Part shown: positions 6,444-13,586 of the stretch, piece after piece
Position numbering within the stretch: position 1 is the first letter of the stretch
Layout of the letters: each line of letters begins with the position of its first letter
DNA from: Planctomycetales bacterium
Lineage (GTDB): Bacteria > Planctomycetota > Planctomycetia > Pirellulales > Thermoguttaceae
Direction: 5' to 3'
Assembly: GCA_007119795.1 (NCBI GenBank)
Contig: SKOZ01000063.1
Location: 1 to 13,586 of the forward strand
Length of the DNA stretch: 13,586 nucleotides
Notes under the pieces: generated by a model
The model's input: the letters and a program-made list of their open reading frames with translations, nothing else
Databases searched by the model: none
What the model was told of the DNA's origin: nothing
Position numbers and translations under genes: made by a program

Positions 6444-9400
6444 ATGTCCAATCTGCCCCCATCCGACGATTACGATCCCCCGCCGCGGGAGCACTCCCGC
6501 TCGACCTGCCCCATGCCGGTTTCTCCCGCCGCCCAGGACGACGAGCTGGCGGTGCTGGTGGGTATTCTGGATCGCTACATCGCCGCTATCCAGGCGGGCG
6601 AATCCCCTGATGCGGCAGCACTGCTCCGCGAACACCCCCAGTTCGCCTCCCAACTCACGGCCTGCCTGGAAGGCATCGATTTCATCCACCGCTCCCAGCC
6701 GGGCGGTGCGGTGCCACGATCGCTGGGCGACTTCGAGATCCTCCGCGAGGTGGGCCGAGGGGGGATGGGAGCCGTGTACGAGGCGCGGCAGGTCTCGCTC
6801 GACCGCCGCGTGGCACTGAAGATCCTCCGCTGCGGTACCGTTTCCGACCCGCAGGTGCTCGAGCGCTTCCGCCGCGAGGCGGAGACGGTCGCCCAGCTCC
6901 ACCACACGCACATCGTGCCCGTCTACGCCGTGGGGACGGAAGGGGGCGTGAACTATTACGTGATGCAGTTCATCGACGGCGAGAGCCTGGCCGAAGTCCT
7001 ACGGGAGCGCCAGGGCCCGCTGGGGACCGAGACGATCGCCACCTGGGGACTGCAGGCTGCCGAGGCCCTGGAATACGCCCACCAGCACGGCGTGATCCAC
7101 CGCGACGTCAAGCCGTCGAACCTGCTGCTCGATCGCGAGGGGAGGATCAAGCTGACCACCGACGGCCCGCCCCTGGCTGCCGAGCTGTTCGCCGCAAACG
7201 GATCCGCCGCCGCGGCGCCCACGACCCTTCCCATGCAGGTTCCGCTGACGCTCGCTGCCGGCGAATACGCGGTGCGTCTCTCGGGAGAAAACCGCCTCAG
7301 CCAGGCCTTTGCTGCCGAAGTCCACCGTGGTGCCAACCCGGTCTACGGGGTCGATCTCGACGACCAGCTCCTCTGGCCCGAGCTGTCGGTGGACCGCAGC
7401 TTCACGTTCGTCGACCGCGGCGAACGAACCGATCTCGTTCACCTCCGCGACGACGGCCTGGCCCTGGTCGACGGCCTCGTGGGCCAGGGGCACTGGTCGC
7501 TCGATCTGGCCAGGCCTACCGATCCGAAGCTGCCTGTCGATCAACCCCTGCTCTGGCCGTGGACCGCGCGGTACCAGTTCGATCCGTTCGGCGGCCGGGG
7601 CAAGTTCGATCTCCGCCCCGAGGTCTGCCGCCAGGGGCCGGATCTCAATGGCGACGGCATCGGCGAGGTGGTGCTCGCGGCGCGCCACGAGGCCTGGGTG
7701 CTGGTCCTCTGCGGCCGCCGCGGCGAGGTCCTCTGGCTGGCCGACCGCCGAGCGGACGACGAACCCGCTGCCGAGCCGACACACGATCGTCTCTTGACGC
7801 CCCGATCGATCCGCAGCAGCATCCTCGGCGCCCCCGCCGTGCTCGACGACGTCGACGGCGACGGGGTACCCGACCTGGCCTTCGCGGTGCTCCTGGTCGA
7901 GGATACGGGCCTGGGGGGGAGTGAGCCATGGCACGCACAGCGGTGGATGGAAGCGGTCTCCGGTGCCAGCGGCGAGGCGTTGTGGCGGTTCGACCTCGAC
8001 GATCTGCTCTTCTTCCACGCCCCAAACGATGGCCTCGACGCCGGCGGCACGCTGCACGCAGTGGACGGGGCCGCCGTCGAAGCCTGGCGGCGCCTGGGAC
8101 TGCAATGGAAGCCGGGCCATGACTACGACGGGGACGGAGTGGCCGACCTGGTCGCGACCGCCGAGGGGGCGGTCGCCGTGCGGTCCACCCGGACGGGAGA
8201 GACCCTCTGGCGAACGCCGCAGCGATTCCGCGTTGCCGGCACCATTTCGCTCGACGACGATCTCAACGGCGACGGCACGCCCGACATCCTCGTCTGGGTC
8301 GGAGCGGATATGCGCAGCCGTCCGTTCCGCCCCCTGACCGCCCTCTGCGGCCGCACGGGGCGCGAGCTCTGGACAGGGGCCTTCGAGGTCTCGCAGTTGA
8401 TCCGTTCCCTGGCCGCCACCTCGGCGGATCTGACGGGCGACGGGGAGCCGGAGATCGTCTACCTGGCGGTGACCAATGGGGGCTACCCCGACGACGGCGT
8501 CATGACTTTTAACAGCGGCCAGCTCTCGGTGACGGTCCTCTCCGGCCGCGACGGCACGCTCCTCTGGCAGCAACCCCTCTCGGCCGCGTACCGGAAAGCG
8601 GGGACCGACCTGGCCCAGCAGAACTTCCCCTTCCACCTCCGCGATGTGGCACCGCAAATCGTGGTTGCGGACTTCGGCGCCCAGGGCCGTGCGCTGGTGC
8701 TGGTGGGTGAGGCGAAGGTCCCAGCGGACGAAGGCCTGGCGCTGATCGCCCTGCGCGGGACCGACGGCGAAGTCCTCTGGCAGCAGCCCATCGCCACCGA
8801 CGCGCACCAGTGGTCCGCCTACACCAACGCAGCCTTTGCCACGGCGATCGATTTGGACGGCGACGGGATTGCGGAGGTGGTGTACCTCGACTTCCTCGAC
8901 CCGCAAGACCGAACCGGTGTGGTGACGTTGGGCCTGAGTGGCCAGGAGGCCGGGAGCGTTGTGCACGTGATCGATCCGAGCACCGGCGGGCCGGCCGGGC
9001 GGGTCGCCCGCCTCGTGGCACTCGACGGGCTCAGCGGTGCGGTGCGGTGGACCGTGGAGACGGCGGTCGATCCCGACTGCGGCCGCGTCAGTCACGATCC
9101 GCGCCGGGCGGCGCGGCGGCCCAGGGCGGTGCCGCTGCGGCGGGTGCAGGGCGAGCCGTGGATCGCCGTCAACCTGTGGGGGATGCCGGGCGAGGTCCTC
9201 GTGGTCGACCACGCCGGCGGGGTGGTGAACCGCTTCGAAGCCCGTAGCGACGATGCTGCCTTCCGCATCCTCGCCGTCGACGCGGAGGGCGACGGCAACG
9301 ACGAGATCGTCATGGTCCGCGAGGCGAAGCTCCAGGCGCTGCGGCCCGAGGAACCCGAGGCGCCGCTCTGGACCGCAGGAAGCCGAGGCCTCTGGTCACC

Positions 9401-10280
9401 CGAGCTCCTCTGGGCCGAGGGGAACGATCGCCCGCTGGTGGCCTTCCGCACGGACGGAACGATCACCGGCATCGACCTGGCCTCGGGGAAAGCTCTGTGG
9501 CGCTGCGCGGGCCCGCGCCCCCGGTCGGGCGGGGCGTGGCTGGAGGTGGAAACGCACCTGGTCGAGAACGGATCGATGGCCTCGGCACCGTATCTGCTCT
9601 TCACCCATTCGTCGGTCACCGTCTGCCGCCGTGGAGTGCCCACCGATGCAGCCGCCCGGCTGGCGCTCCGCGGCCCGGCGCGGCTGGACGGTGCCCGCGA
9701 TGCAGTCCGACTTCCCCTCCCCTGGGTCCCGCTGCCGCCGGATGCAGCGGCATTGGCGGAGATCATCCCCTGGGCCTTCTTCTTCTCCTTCACGATGGTC
9801 ATCCTGCCTTTGGGCACTATGGCCTGGCTGGCCTACCGGCGGACGTGGGGCATGGAGACCATGCTCGGCTTGCCGCTGGTGGTGGCGCTGGCGGTGCCGG
9901 GACTCACCGCGGAGGGTCCGGAGGAGTTGCACACGCTTTTTGAGCGGTTCTTCGCCGCGGTGCTCGTCGTCCCGGCGGCGGTGTTGCTGGCGGCGGTGGT
10001 CTGGCAGGCGGCCCGGGGCCGGGGGCGCTGGCTGGGCATCTGGACCGCGGTCTTTCTAGGCACGTCCGCCGCGCTGGCGATCGCCGTGCTGTCCTGGAAT
10101 GGTTTCCCGGGGAAGAGCGGCGTCTACGCATGGAACGGTTGGTATTGGATCGGCTTGCCCGCGTTCGAAGCCACGGGGATGCTCCTGCTGATCCACCTTG
10201 CGGCGGCGGCCGCCGTGCGCGGATTCCGCCGCATCCGCAGCGGGCCGGGTCTTCTGGTCGAAACGGCAGATGCCACTTAG
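6444..10280 (+). CDS. Truncated Ser/Thr kinase fused to FG-GAP/PQQ-like propeller and C-terminal membrane domain
   Basis: The protein has 1278 residues. Residues 25-90 are a planctomycete-type kinase leader (LREHPQFASQLTACLEGIDFIHR). The kinase N-lobe follows: Gly-loop GRGGMG (104-109), ATP-site Lys126 in VALKIL, helix-C Glu145, and catalytic loop HRDVKPSN (219-226, Asp221). At IKLT (235-238) the kinase breaks off; the next residues are TDGPPLAAELF, so the DFG motif, activation loop and C-lobe are absent. A PEGA-like segment (PLTLAAGEYAVRL, about 267-279) and then a propeller follow. The propeller has seven DxxGDG motifs (Asp400, 469, 560, 606, 662, 803, 946) interleaved with eight PQQ-like GxxLW-type motifs. 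Five hydrophobic helices lie at about 1107-1259. There is no membrane helix between kinase and propeller. Without a complete catalytic core, activity is unlikely. The ECF sigma factor gene follows after ten bases, so a signalling role is inferred. The start has a weak GGGAA site at about 6431; Met24 (6513) is an alternative. Confidence 0.85.
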   Translation: MSNLPPSDDYDPPPREHSRSTCPMPVSPAAQDDELAVLVGILDRYIAAIQAGESPDAAALLREHPQFASQLTACLEGIDFIHRSQPGGAVPRSLGDFEILREVGRGGMGAVYEARQVSLDRRVALKILRCGTVSDPQVLERFRREAETVAQLHHTHIVPVYAVGTEGGVNYYVMQFIDGESLAEVLRERQGPLGTETIATWGLQAAEALEYAHQHGVIHRDVKPSNLLLDREGRIKLTTDGPPLAAELFAANGSAAAAPTTLPMQVPLTLAAGEYAVRLSGENRLSQAFAAEVHRGANPVYGVDLDDQLLWPELSVDRSFTFVDRGERTDLVHLRDDGLALVDGLVGQGHWSLDLARPTDPKLPVDQPLLWPWTARYQFDPFGGRGKFDLRPEVCRQGPDLNGDGIGEVVLAARHEAWVLVLCGRRGEVLWLADRRADDEPAAEPTHDRLLTPRSIRSSILGAPAVLDDVDGDGVPDLAFAVLLVEDTGLGGSEPWHAQRWMEAVSGASGEALWRFDLDDLLFFHAPNDGLDAGGTLHAVDGAAVEAWRRLGLQWKPGHDYDGDGVADLVATAEGAVAVRSTRTGETLWRTPQRFRVAGTISLDDDLNGDGTPDILVWVGADMRSRPFRPLTALCGRTGRELWTGAFEVSQLIRSLAATSADLTGDGEPEIVYLAVTNGGYPDDGVMTFNSGQLSVTVLSGRDGTLLWQQPLSAAYRKAGTDLAQQNFPFHLRDVAPQIVVADFGAQGRALVLVGEAKVPADEGLALIALRGTDGEVLWQQPIATDAHQWSAYTNAAFATAIDLDGDGIAEVVYLDFLDPQDRTGVVTLGLSGQEAGSVVHVIDPSTGGPAGRVARLVALDGLSGAVRWTVETAVDPDCGRVSHDPRRAARRPRAVPLRRVQGEPWIAVNLWGMPGEVLVVDHAGGVVNRFEARSDDAAFRILAVDAEGDGNDEIVMVREAKLQALRPEEPEAPLWTAGSRGLWSPELLWAEGNDRPLVAFRTDGTITGIDLASGKALWRCAGPRPRSGGAWLEVETHLVENGSMASAPYLLFTHSSVTVCRRGVPTDAAARLALRGPARLDGARDAVRLPLPWVPLPPDAAALAEIIPWAFFFSFTMVILPLGTMAWLAYRRTWGMETMLGLPLVVALAVPGLTAEGPEELHTLFERFFAAVLVVPAAVLLAAVVWQAARGRGRWLGIWTAVFLGTSAALAIAVLSWNGFPGKSGVYAWNGWYWIGLPAFEATGMLLLIHLAAAAAVRGFRRIRSGPGLLVETADAT

Positions 10281-10283
10281 GAG
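10279..10283 (+). promoter_or_regulatory. Ribosome binding site fixing the ECF sigma factor start
   Basis: AGGAG overlaps the TAG stop of the kinase-like gene and lies seven bases before ATG 10291. It favours this start over an in-frame ATG at 10198 that would lie within the kinase-like gene. It implies translational coupling. Confidence 0.65.
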
Positions 10284-10290
10284 AAAGACC

Positions 10291-10935
10291 ATGCTCCCCA
10301 GCGATGGCGGCTCCGCCGGCACTCCGCATTCGCTGCCGGCCAATGGATCCGCCGGAGAAGGCGAAGCCGACCTCTCCGCGACTGCGGGCCTGGTGCACTA
10401 TCAACCTTGGCTGGTTTTGCTGGCGCGGCTGGAGATCGACAGCCGCTTCCAGGGGAAGTTCTCCGTGGCCGACGTGGTCCAGGAGACGCTCATCGAGGCC
10501 TGGCGTGACTGGCAGCAGTTCCGCGGGCGTACGGCAGCGGAGCGGCGGGCCTGGCTGCGGCAGATCCTGGCCCACCAGCTCGCCCACCATGCCCGCCGCT
10601 ATGCGGGCACGCAGAAACGCGACCTGAAGCGGGAACGGTCGCTCGATGCCTCACTGGCCCAGTCCTCCCACCGTCTGTGGCAGATGCTCCCTGCCGATTC
10701 TCCCTCGCCGAGTGAGATCGTAGCCGATCGCGAAGAGCAGGTCCTCCTCGCCGAAATCCTCGACCGCCTTCCGGCCGACTACCGCGAGGTGCTCATCCTC
10801 CGGAATCTCGAGGGGCTCACCCACGAAGCCATCGCCCAACGCATGCGGCGGAGCGTGGGGGCGGTGCGGATGCTCTGGGTCCGCGCCCTGGCGGCGCTCC
10901 GCCAGGAGGCCGCGCACTGGATGGGGGCCGGATAA
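10291..10935 (+). CDS. ECF-type RNA polymerase sigma factor, kinase-associated
   Basis: The product (214 residues) is an extracytoplasmic-function sigma factor. The sigma-2 region spans about 35-105, with the core-binding segment KFSVADVVQETLIEAWRDW (56-74). The sigma-4 region spans about 151-208, with LLAEILDRLPADYREVLILRNLEGLTHEAIAQRM and a helix-turn-helix near 175-200. The low-complexity N-terminal 30 residues are variable. The linker (about 110-150) is longer than in many ECF factors. The gene sits ten bases after the kinase-like gene and probably shares its mRNA. In planctomycetes such ECF factors occur beside Ser/Thr kinases and are thought to be controlled by them; no anti-sigma factor gene is visible here. 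What it regulates cannot be seen. Confidence 0.9.
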   Translation: MLPSDGGSAGTPHSLPANGSAGEGEADLSATAGLVHYQPWLVLLARLEIDSRFQGKFSVADVVQETLIEAWRDWQQFRGRTAAERRAWLRQILAHQLAHHARRYAGTQKRDLKRERSLDASLAQSSHRLWQMLPADSPSPSEIVADREEQVLLAEILDRLPADYREVLILRNLEGLTHEAIAQRMRRSVGAVRMLWVRALAALRQEAAHWMGAG

Positions 10936-10957
10936 TAACGGTATTCGGGCCTTGGGG

Positions 10958-10976
10958 CCGGCACCCGGACTGCCGG
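10958..10976 (+). terminator. Small hairpin after the ECF sigma factor gene
   Basis: CCGGCA (10958-10963) pairs with TGCCGG (10971-10976) around a 7-nt loop, 22 bases after the sigma factor stop. No T run follows, so termination is only a possibility. Confidence 0.3.
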
Positions 10977-11003
10977 TGGGGAGGCAACGGCGTGGGGGGA
11001 AGC

Positions 11004-11009
11004 TATACT
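11004..11009 (+). promoter_or_regulatory. Possible -10 box for the wbpA-like gene
   Basis: TATACT stands out in GC-rich DNA about 105 bases before the start codon. No good -35 is found at the expected distance (around 10981), so the promoter could be of another type or absent. A transcript from here would start near 11016 and include the inverted repeat at 11022-11074. Confidence 0.25.
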
Positions 11010-11021
11010 TGACCGTTTCGC

Positions 11022-11074
11022 CCCCGCAGTCTCCGCTGGGCCGGCACTGGGCCGGTCGCCCCAAATCTGCGGGG
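11022..11074 (+). repeat. Long-range inverted repeat in the wbpA-like leader
   Basis: CCCCGCAG (11022-11029) is a perfect 8-bp complement of CTGCGGGG (11067-11074). The intervening 37 bases hold a direct repeat CTGGGCCGG (11036-11044 and 11047-11055). It may fold as a leader stem. Confidence 0.4.
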
Positions 11075-11100
11075 TTCGGTTGAATCGTGTCCGACTTGTC

Positions 11101-11107
11101 AAGGAGG
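11101..11107 (+). promoter_or_regulatory. Ribosome binding site of the wbpA-like gene
   Basis: AAGGAGG lies five bases before ATG 11113 and decides this start over an in-frame TTG at 11080. Confidence 0.7.
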
Positions 11108-11112
11108 TTGTC

Positions 11113-12456
11113 ATGACCAAGGTAGAGCCAAGCACGTCGATCGAGGCGCTCGAGACCGCCCTGGCAAGTAAGACGGCCAGGATCGCCGTGGTGGGCCTGG
11201 GTTACGTGGGCCTGCCGCTGATCCGCGCCTTCGTGGCCGCGGGGTATCGCACGGTCGGCTTCGACGTCGACGAGGAAAAGGTCGAGAGGCTGCGGGCGGG
11301 CAGGAGCTACATCGGGCACATTCCCTCGGAGTGGATCGCCCGCTGCGTCGACGAGGGGACCTTCGAGCCCACGGCGGAGATGAGCCGCCTCGCCGAGGCC
11401 GATGCCATCCTGATCTGCGTCCCTACACCCCTGAACGAGAGCCGCGACCCCGACCTTCAGTACATCGAGGGCACCGGCCGCCATATCGCCGCGGCGCTCC
11501 GTCCCGGCCAACTCGTCGTCCTGGAGAGTACCACATACCCGGGCACCACCCGCGACGTGCTCCTGCCCATCCTCTCCCAAAGCGGCCTTGCGGCAGGGAA
11601 AGACTTCTTCCTCGGCTTCAGCCCCGAGCGCGAAGACCCGGGTAACGCCGACTTCTCTGCAGAGCGGATCCCCAAAGTCGTGGGCGGGATCGACGAGGCC
11701 AGCGGCCGGCTCGCCGAGCTCCTCTATCGCCAGGCGGTCGTCGAAGTGGTCCGCGTCTCCAGTTGCGAGGTGGCCGAGGCCTGCAAGATCCTCGAGAACA
11801 CCTACCGGGCGGTAAACATCGCCCTGGTCAACGAGCTCAAGGTGCTCATGGACCGGATGGGCGTCGACGTCTGGGAGGTCATCGACGCGGCGAAGACCAA
11901 GCCCTTCGGCTACCAGGCCTTCTATCCCGGCCCGGGGCTCGGCGGGCACTGCATCCCCATCGATCCCTTCTACCTGAGCTGGGTCGCCCGGCGGATGGGC
12001 ATGCCGACGCGGTTCATCGAGCTGGCCGGCGAGATCAACACCAGCATGCCGCAGTACGTCGTGCGCAAGGTGGTCGACGCCCTCAACGACGTCCGCAAGC
12101 CGCTCCGCGGCAGCAAGGTGCTTCTCCTGGGCGCCGCCTACAAGCGCGACGTGGAGGACGTCCGCGAGAGCCCCACCTTCGAGCTCATGGAGCTCCTCGA
12201 GCACGGCGGTGCCGAGCTGAGCTACCACGATCCCTACGTTCCCCGGCTGCCGAAGATGCGCAACTGGAACTTCGCGGGCATGACGAGCGTGGAGCTGACC
12301 GCCACCACGCTGGCCGGCCAGGACTGCGTGCTCGTCTCCACCGACCACTCCTCCTACGACTGGGAATTCATCGTCCAGCACGCCCCGCTGATCGTCGACA
12401 CGCGCAACGCCACCAAGCACGTCCAGGCCGGGCGGGAGAAGATCCGCAAGGCCTAG
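11113..12456 (+). CDS. wbpA: UDP-N-acetyl-D-glucosamine 6-dehydrogenase (WbpA type)
   Basis: The product (447 residues) would oxidise the C6 hydroxyl of UDP-N-acetylglucosamine to the uronic acid with two NAD+, supplying surface polysaccharide precursors in the cytoplasm. The N-terminal Rossmann fold has VVGLGYVGLPL (Gly28, Gly30, Gly33). The typical family blocks follow: CVPTPLNESRDPD, LESTTYPGTT, FSPEREDPGN and IPKVVGG. The central helix domain contains LENTYRAVNIALVNELK. The catalytic cysteine is Cys280 in GPGLGGHCIPIDPFYLSW. The C-terminal UDP-binding domain contains LGAAYKRDVEDVRESP. These blocks closely match the WbpA/VipA branch rather than UDP-glucose dehydrogenases of the Ugd type. 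The gene is preceded by a strong ribosome site. No other polysaccharide gene is visible in the window. Its stop lies three bases from the stop of the convergent minus-strand gene. Confidence 0.9.
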   Translation: MTKVEPSTSIEALETALASKTARIAVVGLGYVGLPLIRAFVAAGYRTVGFDVDEEKVERLRAGRSYIGHIPSEWIARCVDEGTFEPTAEMSRLAEADAILICVPTPLNESRDPDLQYIEGTGRHIAAALRPGQLVVLESTTYPGTTRDVLLPILSQSGLAAGKDFFLGFSPEREDPGNADFSAERIPKVVGGIDEASGRLAELLYRQAVVEVVRVSSCEVAEACKILENTYRAVNIALVNELKVLMDRMGVDVWEVIDAAKTKPFGYQAFYPGPGLGGHCIPIDPFYLSWVARRMGMPTRFIELAGEINTSMPQYVVRKVVDALNDVRKPLRGSKVLLLGAAYKRDVEDVRESPTFELMELLEHGGAELSYHDPYVPRLPKMRNWNFAGMTSVELTATTLAGQDCVLVSTDHSSYDWEFIVQHAPLIVDTRNATKHVQAGREKIRKA

Positions 12457-12459
12457 CCC

Positions 12460-13586
12460 TCAGACATTGATAATGGGGGTCCCGCCGGGGACCTCGGCGG
12501 CGGCACGGGCCTCTTCGAGGGCCTTGTCGGTGCTGGTCGGATCGACGGCGCGGCAACTCTGGGTGAGCCGCTCGGCGATCTCGCGGAGTTCCGCCTGCCA
12601 CTCCTCGGGCGTCGATTCCGGGGGAGTGAACTGGGCGAACTCGGCCGTGAGTAGAATCAGCCGCAACAGGTGGCGAAAGACGATCCCCTCCTGCTTCTGC
12701 ATCTGTTTGCTGGTGACGTATTTGTTGAAATCGCCTCCCAGCTCGAGTAGCTCACCGGCTGCCCAGACGGGGTAGGTGTAGACGTCGTGGACGCCCGGGA
12801 ACTCGTAGTCGAAGAGCAGGCGGAGCTTCTGCGCGAGGGTGAGCACCCGCGGGGGCGGCTCGTCCCAGCTCGCGCGGCGGCGGGGACGGTCGTCCTCCTC
12901 CTCTTCACCCTGCTCGACGAGCTCCTCCATGGTCGCCAGTCCGAGCTGCACGAGCTGCTGGTCGAGCCGCTGCGTGGCGAGCGGCCCGGGGGGCAGATCG
13001 CGCTGTTTGGGCACGCGGACGAAATGCCCCACCGACCGCGGCAGCTCGAGCACGCTCTCGATGGCCTGCATCCGCTCGGCGAAGTCGGCCACGCCGAGCT
13101 GGTTCACCAGGAAGATACCGTAGAGCGGATTGACGCTCCGCAGCATGAGCAGTTTCCCCAAGTCCTCCGTTGCATAGGCCTTTTCGGGGCGATACGGGGG
13201 CCGCTCGGCGGGCTTTTCGGAGCCGTCGCCGGCGGCCTGGCCGACCTCGGCGCCTGCTTTCTTGGCCAGCCGCGCCGCCGTGGCGGCATCGAAGATGCCG
13301 CCGGCCGGGGGAGCGTCGTCATCGTCGTCGGCCGGCGGAGGCGTTCCGTCATCCCCCTCGCGAAGCGGCCCCCCGGTGACGAACTCCGGCGGCGGCTTGG
13401 GCTCCAGCTCGACGTAGCCGGCCCGCCAGAGGACCAGCAGCATCTTGTCGAGGTCTGCCTGCCCACGCTCGACGGCGCGGCTGTCCATGAGTCGCTTGCC
13501 TACCAGGCGGCGGATCATATCGACCTCGGGCGAGGCCTCCAGCATGAAGGCCAGGAGCCGCCAAGGGAGGGGACCGCGGCTGACCA
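12460..13586 (-). CDS. C-terminal part of a large protein, possibly a helicase C-terminal region; cut by window edge
   Basis: The frame is open to the window edge: codons upstream of the Met at 13545 read VSRGPLPWRLLAF into MLEASPEVD, so the gene starts beyond the window and at least 375 residues are visible. The first part (LLAFMLEASPEVDMIRRLVGKRLM, then LDKMLLVLWRAGYVELEPKPP) looks like a winged-helix or ratchet region. An acidic Pro/Gly linker (DDDDDAPP) comes next. The segment around NPLYGIFLVNQLGVADFAERMQAIESVLELPRSV comes after that, followed by a Glu/Arg-rich loop (GEEEEDDRPRRR). The end includes QEGIVFRHLLRLILLTAEF, reminiscent of Ski2/Mtr4-type helicase C-terminal helical domains. 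The resemblance is from memory of planctomycete DEAD/DEAH helicases; no helicase motif lies in the visible part. It ends in TGA (12460-12462), tail to tail with the wbpA-like gene. Confidence 0.5.
   Translation of the reverse strand, partial: VSRGPLPWRLLAFMLEASPEVDMIRRLVGKRLMDSRAVERGQADLDKMLLVLWRAGYVELEPKPPPEFVTGGPLREGDDGTPPPADDDDDAPPAGGIFDAATAARLAKKAGAEVGQAAGDGSEKPAERPPYRPEKAYATEDLGKLLMLRSVNPLYGIFLVNQLGVADFAERMQAIESVLELPRSVGHFVRVPKQRDLPPGPLATQRLDQQLVQLGLATMEELVEQGEEEEDDRPRRRASWDEPPPRVLTLAQKLRLLFDYEFPGVHDVYTYPVWAAGELLELGGDFNKYVTSKQMQKQEGIVFRHLLRLILLTAEFAQFTPPESTPEEWQAELREIAERLTQSCRAVDPTSTDKALEEARAAAEVPGGTPIINV

Noticed and set aside
6999..9212. A 737-codon open frame on the minus strand opposite the kinase-propeller gene
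   Set aside because: It is a mirror of GC-rich coding DNA. The translation is His/Arg/Gly-rich without domains, and the plus strand has clear FG-GAP motifs.

Overview
The window is GC-rich, gene-dense bacterial DNA. It most likely comes from a planctomycete (Pirellulales-like). This assignment is inferred from gene content: a Ser/Thr-kinase gene fused to an FG-GAP/PQQ-like propeller and sitting directly beside an ECF sigma factor gene is typical of that phylum. No rRNA or other phylogenetic marker is present to prove it.

Layout. (1) 46-155: a tRNA-Arg(ACG) gene followed within two bases by a perfect 16-bp terminator hairpin. (2) About 438-4747: a four-gene plus-strand operon, birA - oadG - oadA - oadB. 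It encodes a biotin ligase and the gamma, alpha and beta subunits of a sodium-translocating decarboxylase of the oxaloacetate decarboxylase type. The ligase would attach biotin to the C-terminal domain of OadA, the carboxyltransferase half of OadA would move CO2 to biotin, and membrane OadB would decarboxylate carboxybiotin while exporting Na+. (3) 4748-5119: a non-coding stretch rich in inverted repeats. (4) 5120-6013: a membrane methyltransferase resembling methanethiol S-methyltransferase (MddA). Its C-terminal tail runs into a degenerate tandem repeat of about 48 bp (5885-6060). (5) 6014-6443: intergenic. (6) 6444-10280: a 1278-residue protein with a kinase N-lobe and catalytic loop but no DFG motif or C-lobe, followed by a PEGA-like segment, an FG-GAP/PQQ-like propeller and five C-terminal membrane helices. 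(7) 10291-10935: an ECF sigma factor, translationally close to the kinase-like gene. (8) 11113-12456: a WbpA-type UDP-N-acetylglucosamine 6-dehydrogenase for surface polysaccharide precursors. (9) 12460-13586, minus strand: the C-terminal part of a gene cut by the window edge, possibly a helicase C-terminal region.

The most unusual item is the kinase-like gene. It appears to have lost, in frame, everything between the catalytic loop and the sensor region, including any membrane anchor between them. It still sits intact next to its sigma factor. The second is the pairing of a divergent biotin ligase without an obvious DNA-binding domain with a decarboxylase whose biotin site reads AMKA instead of AMKM.
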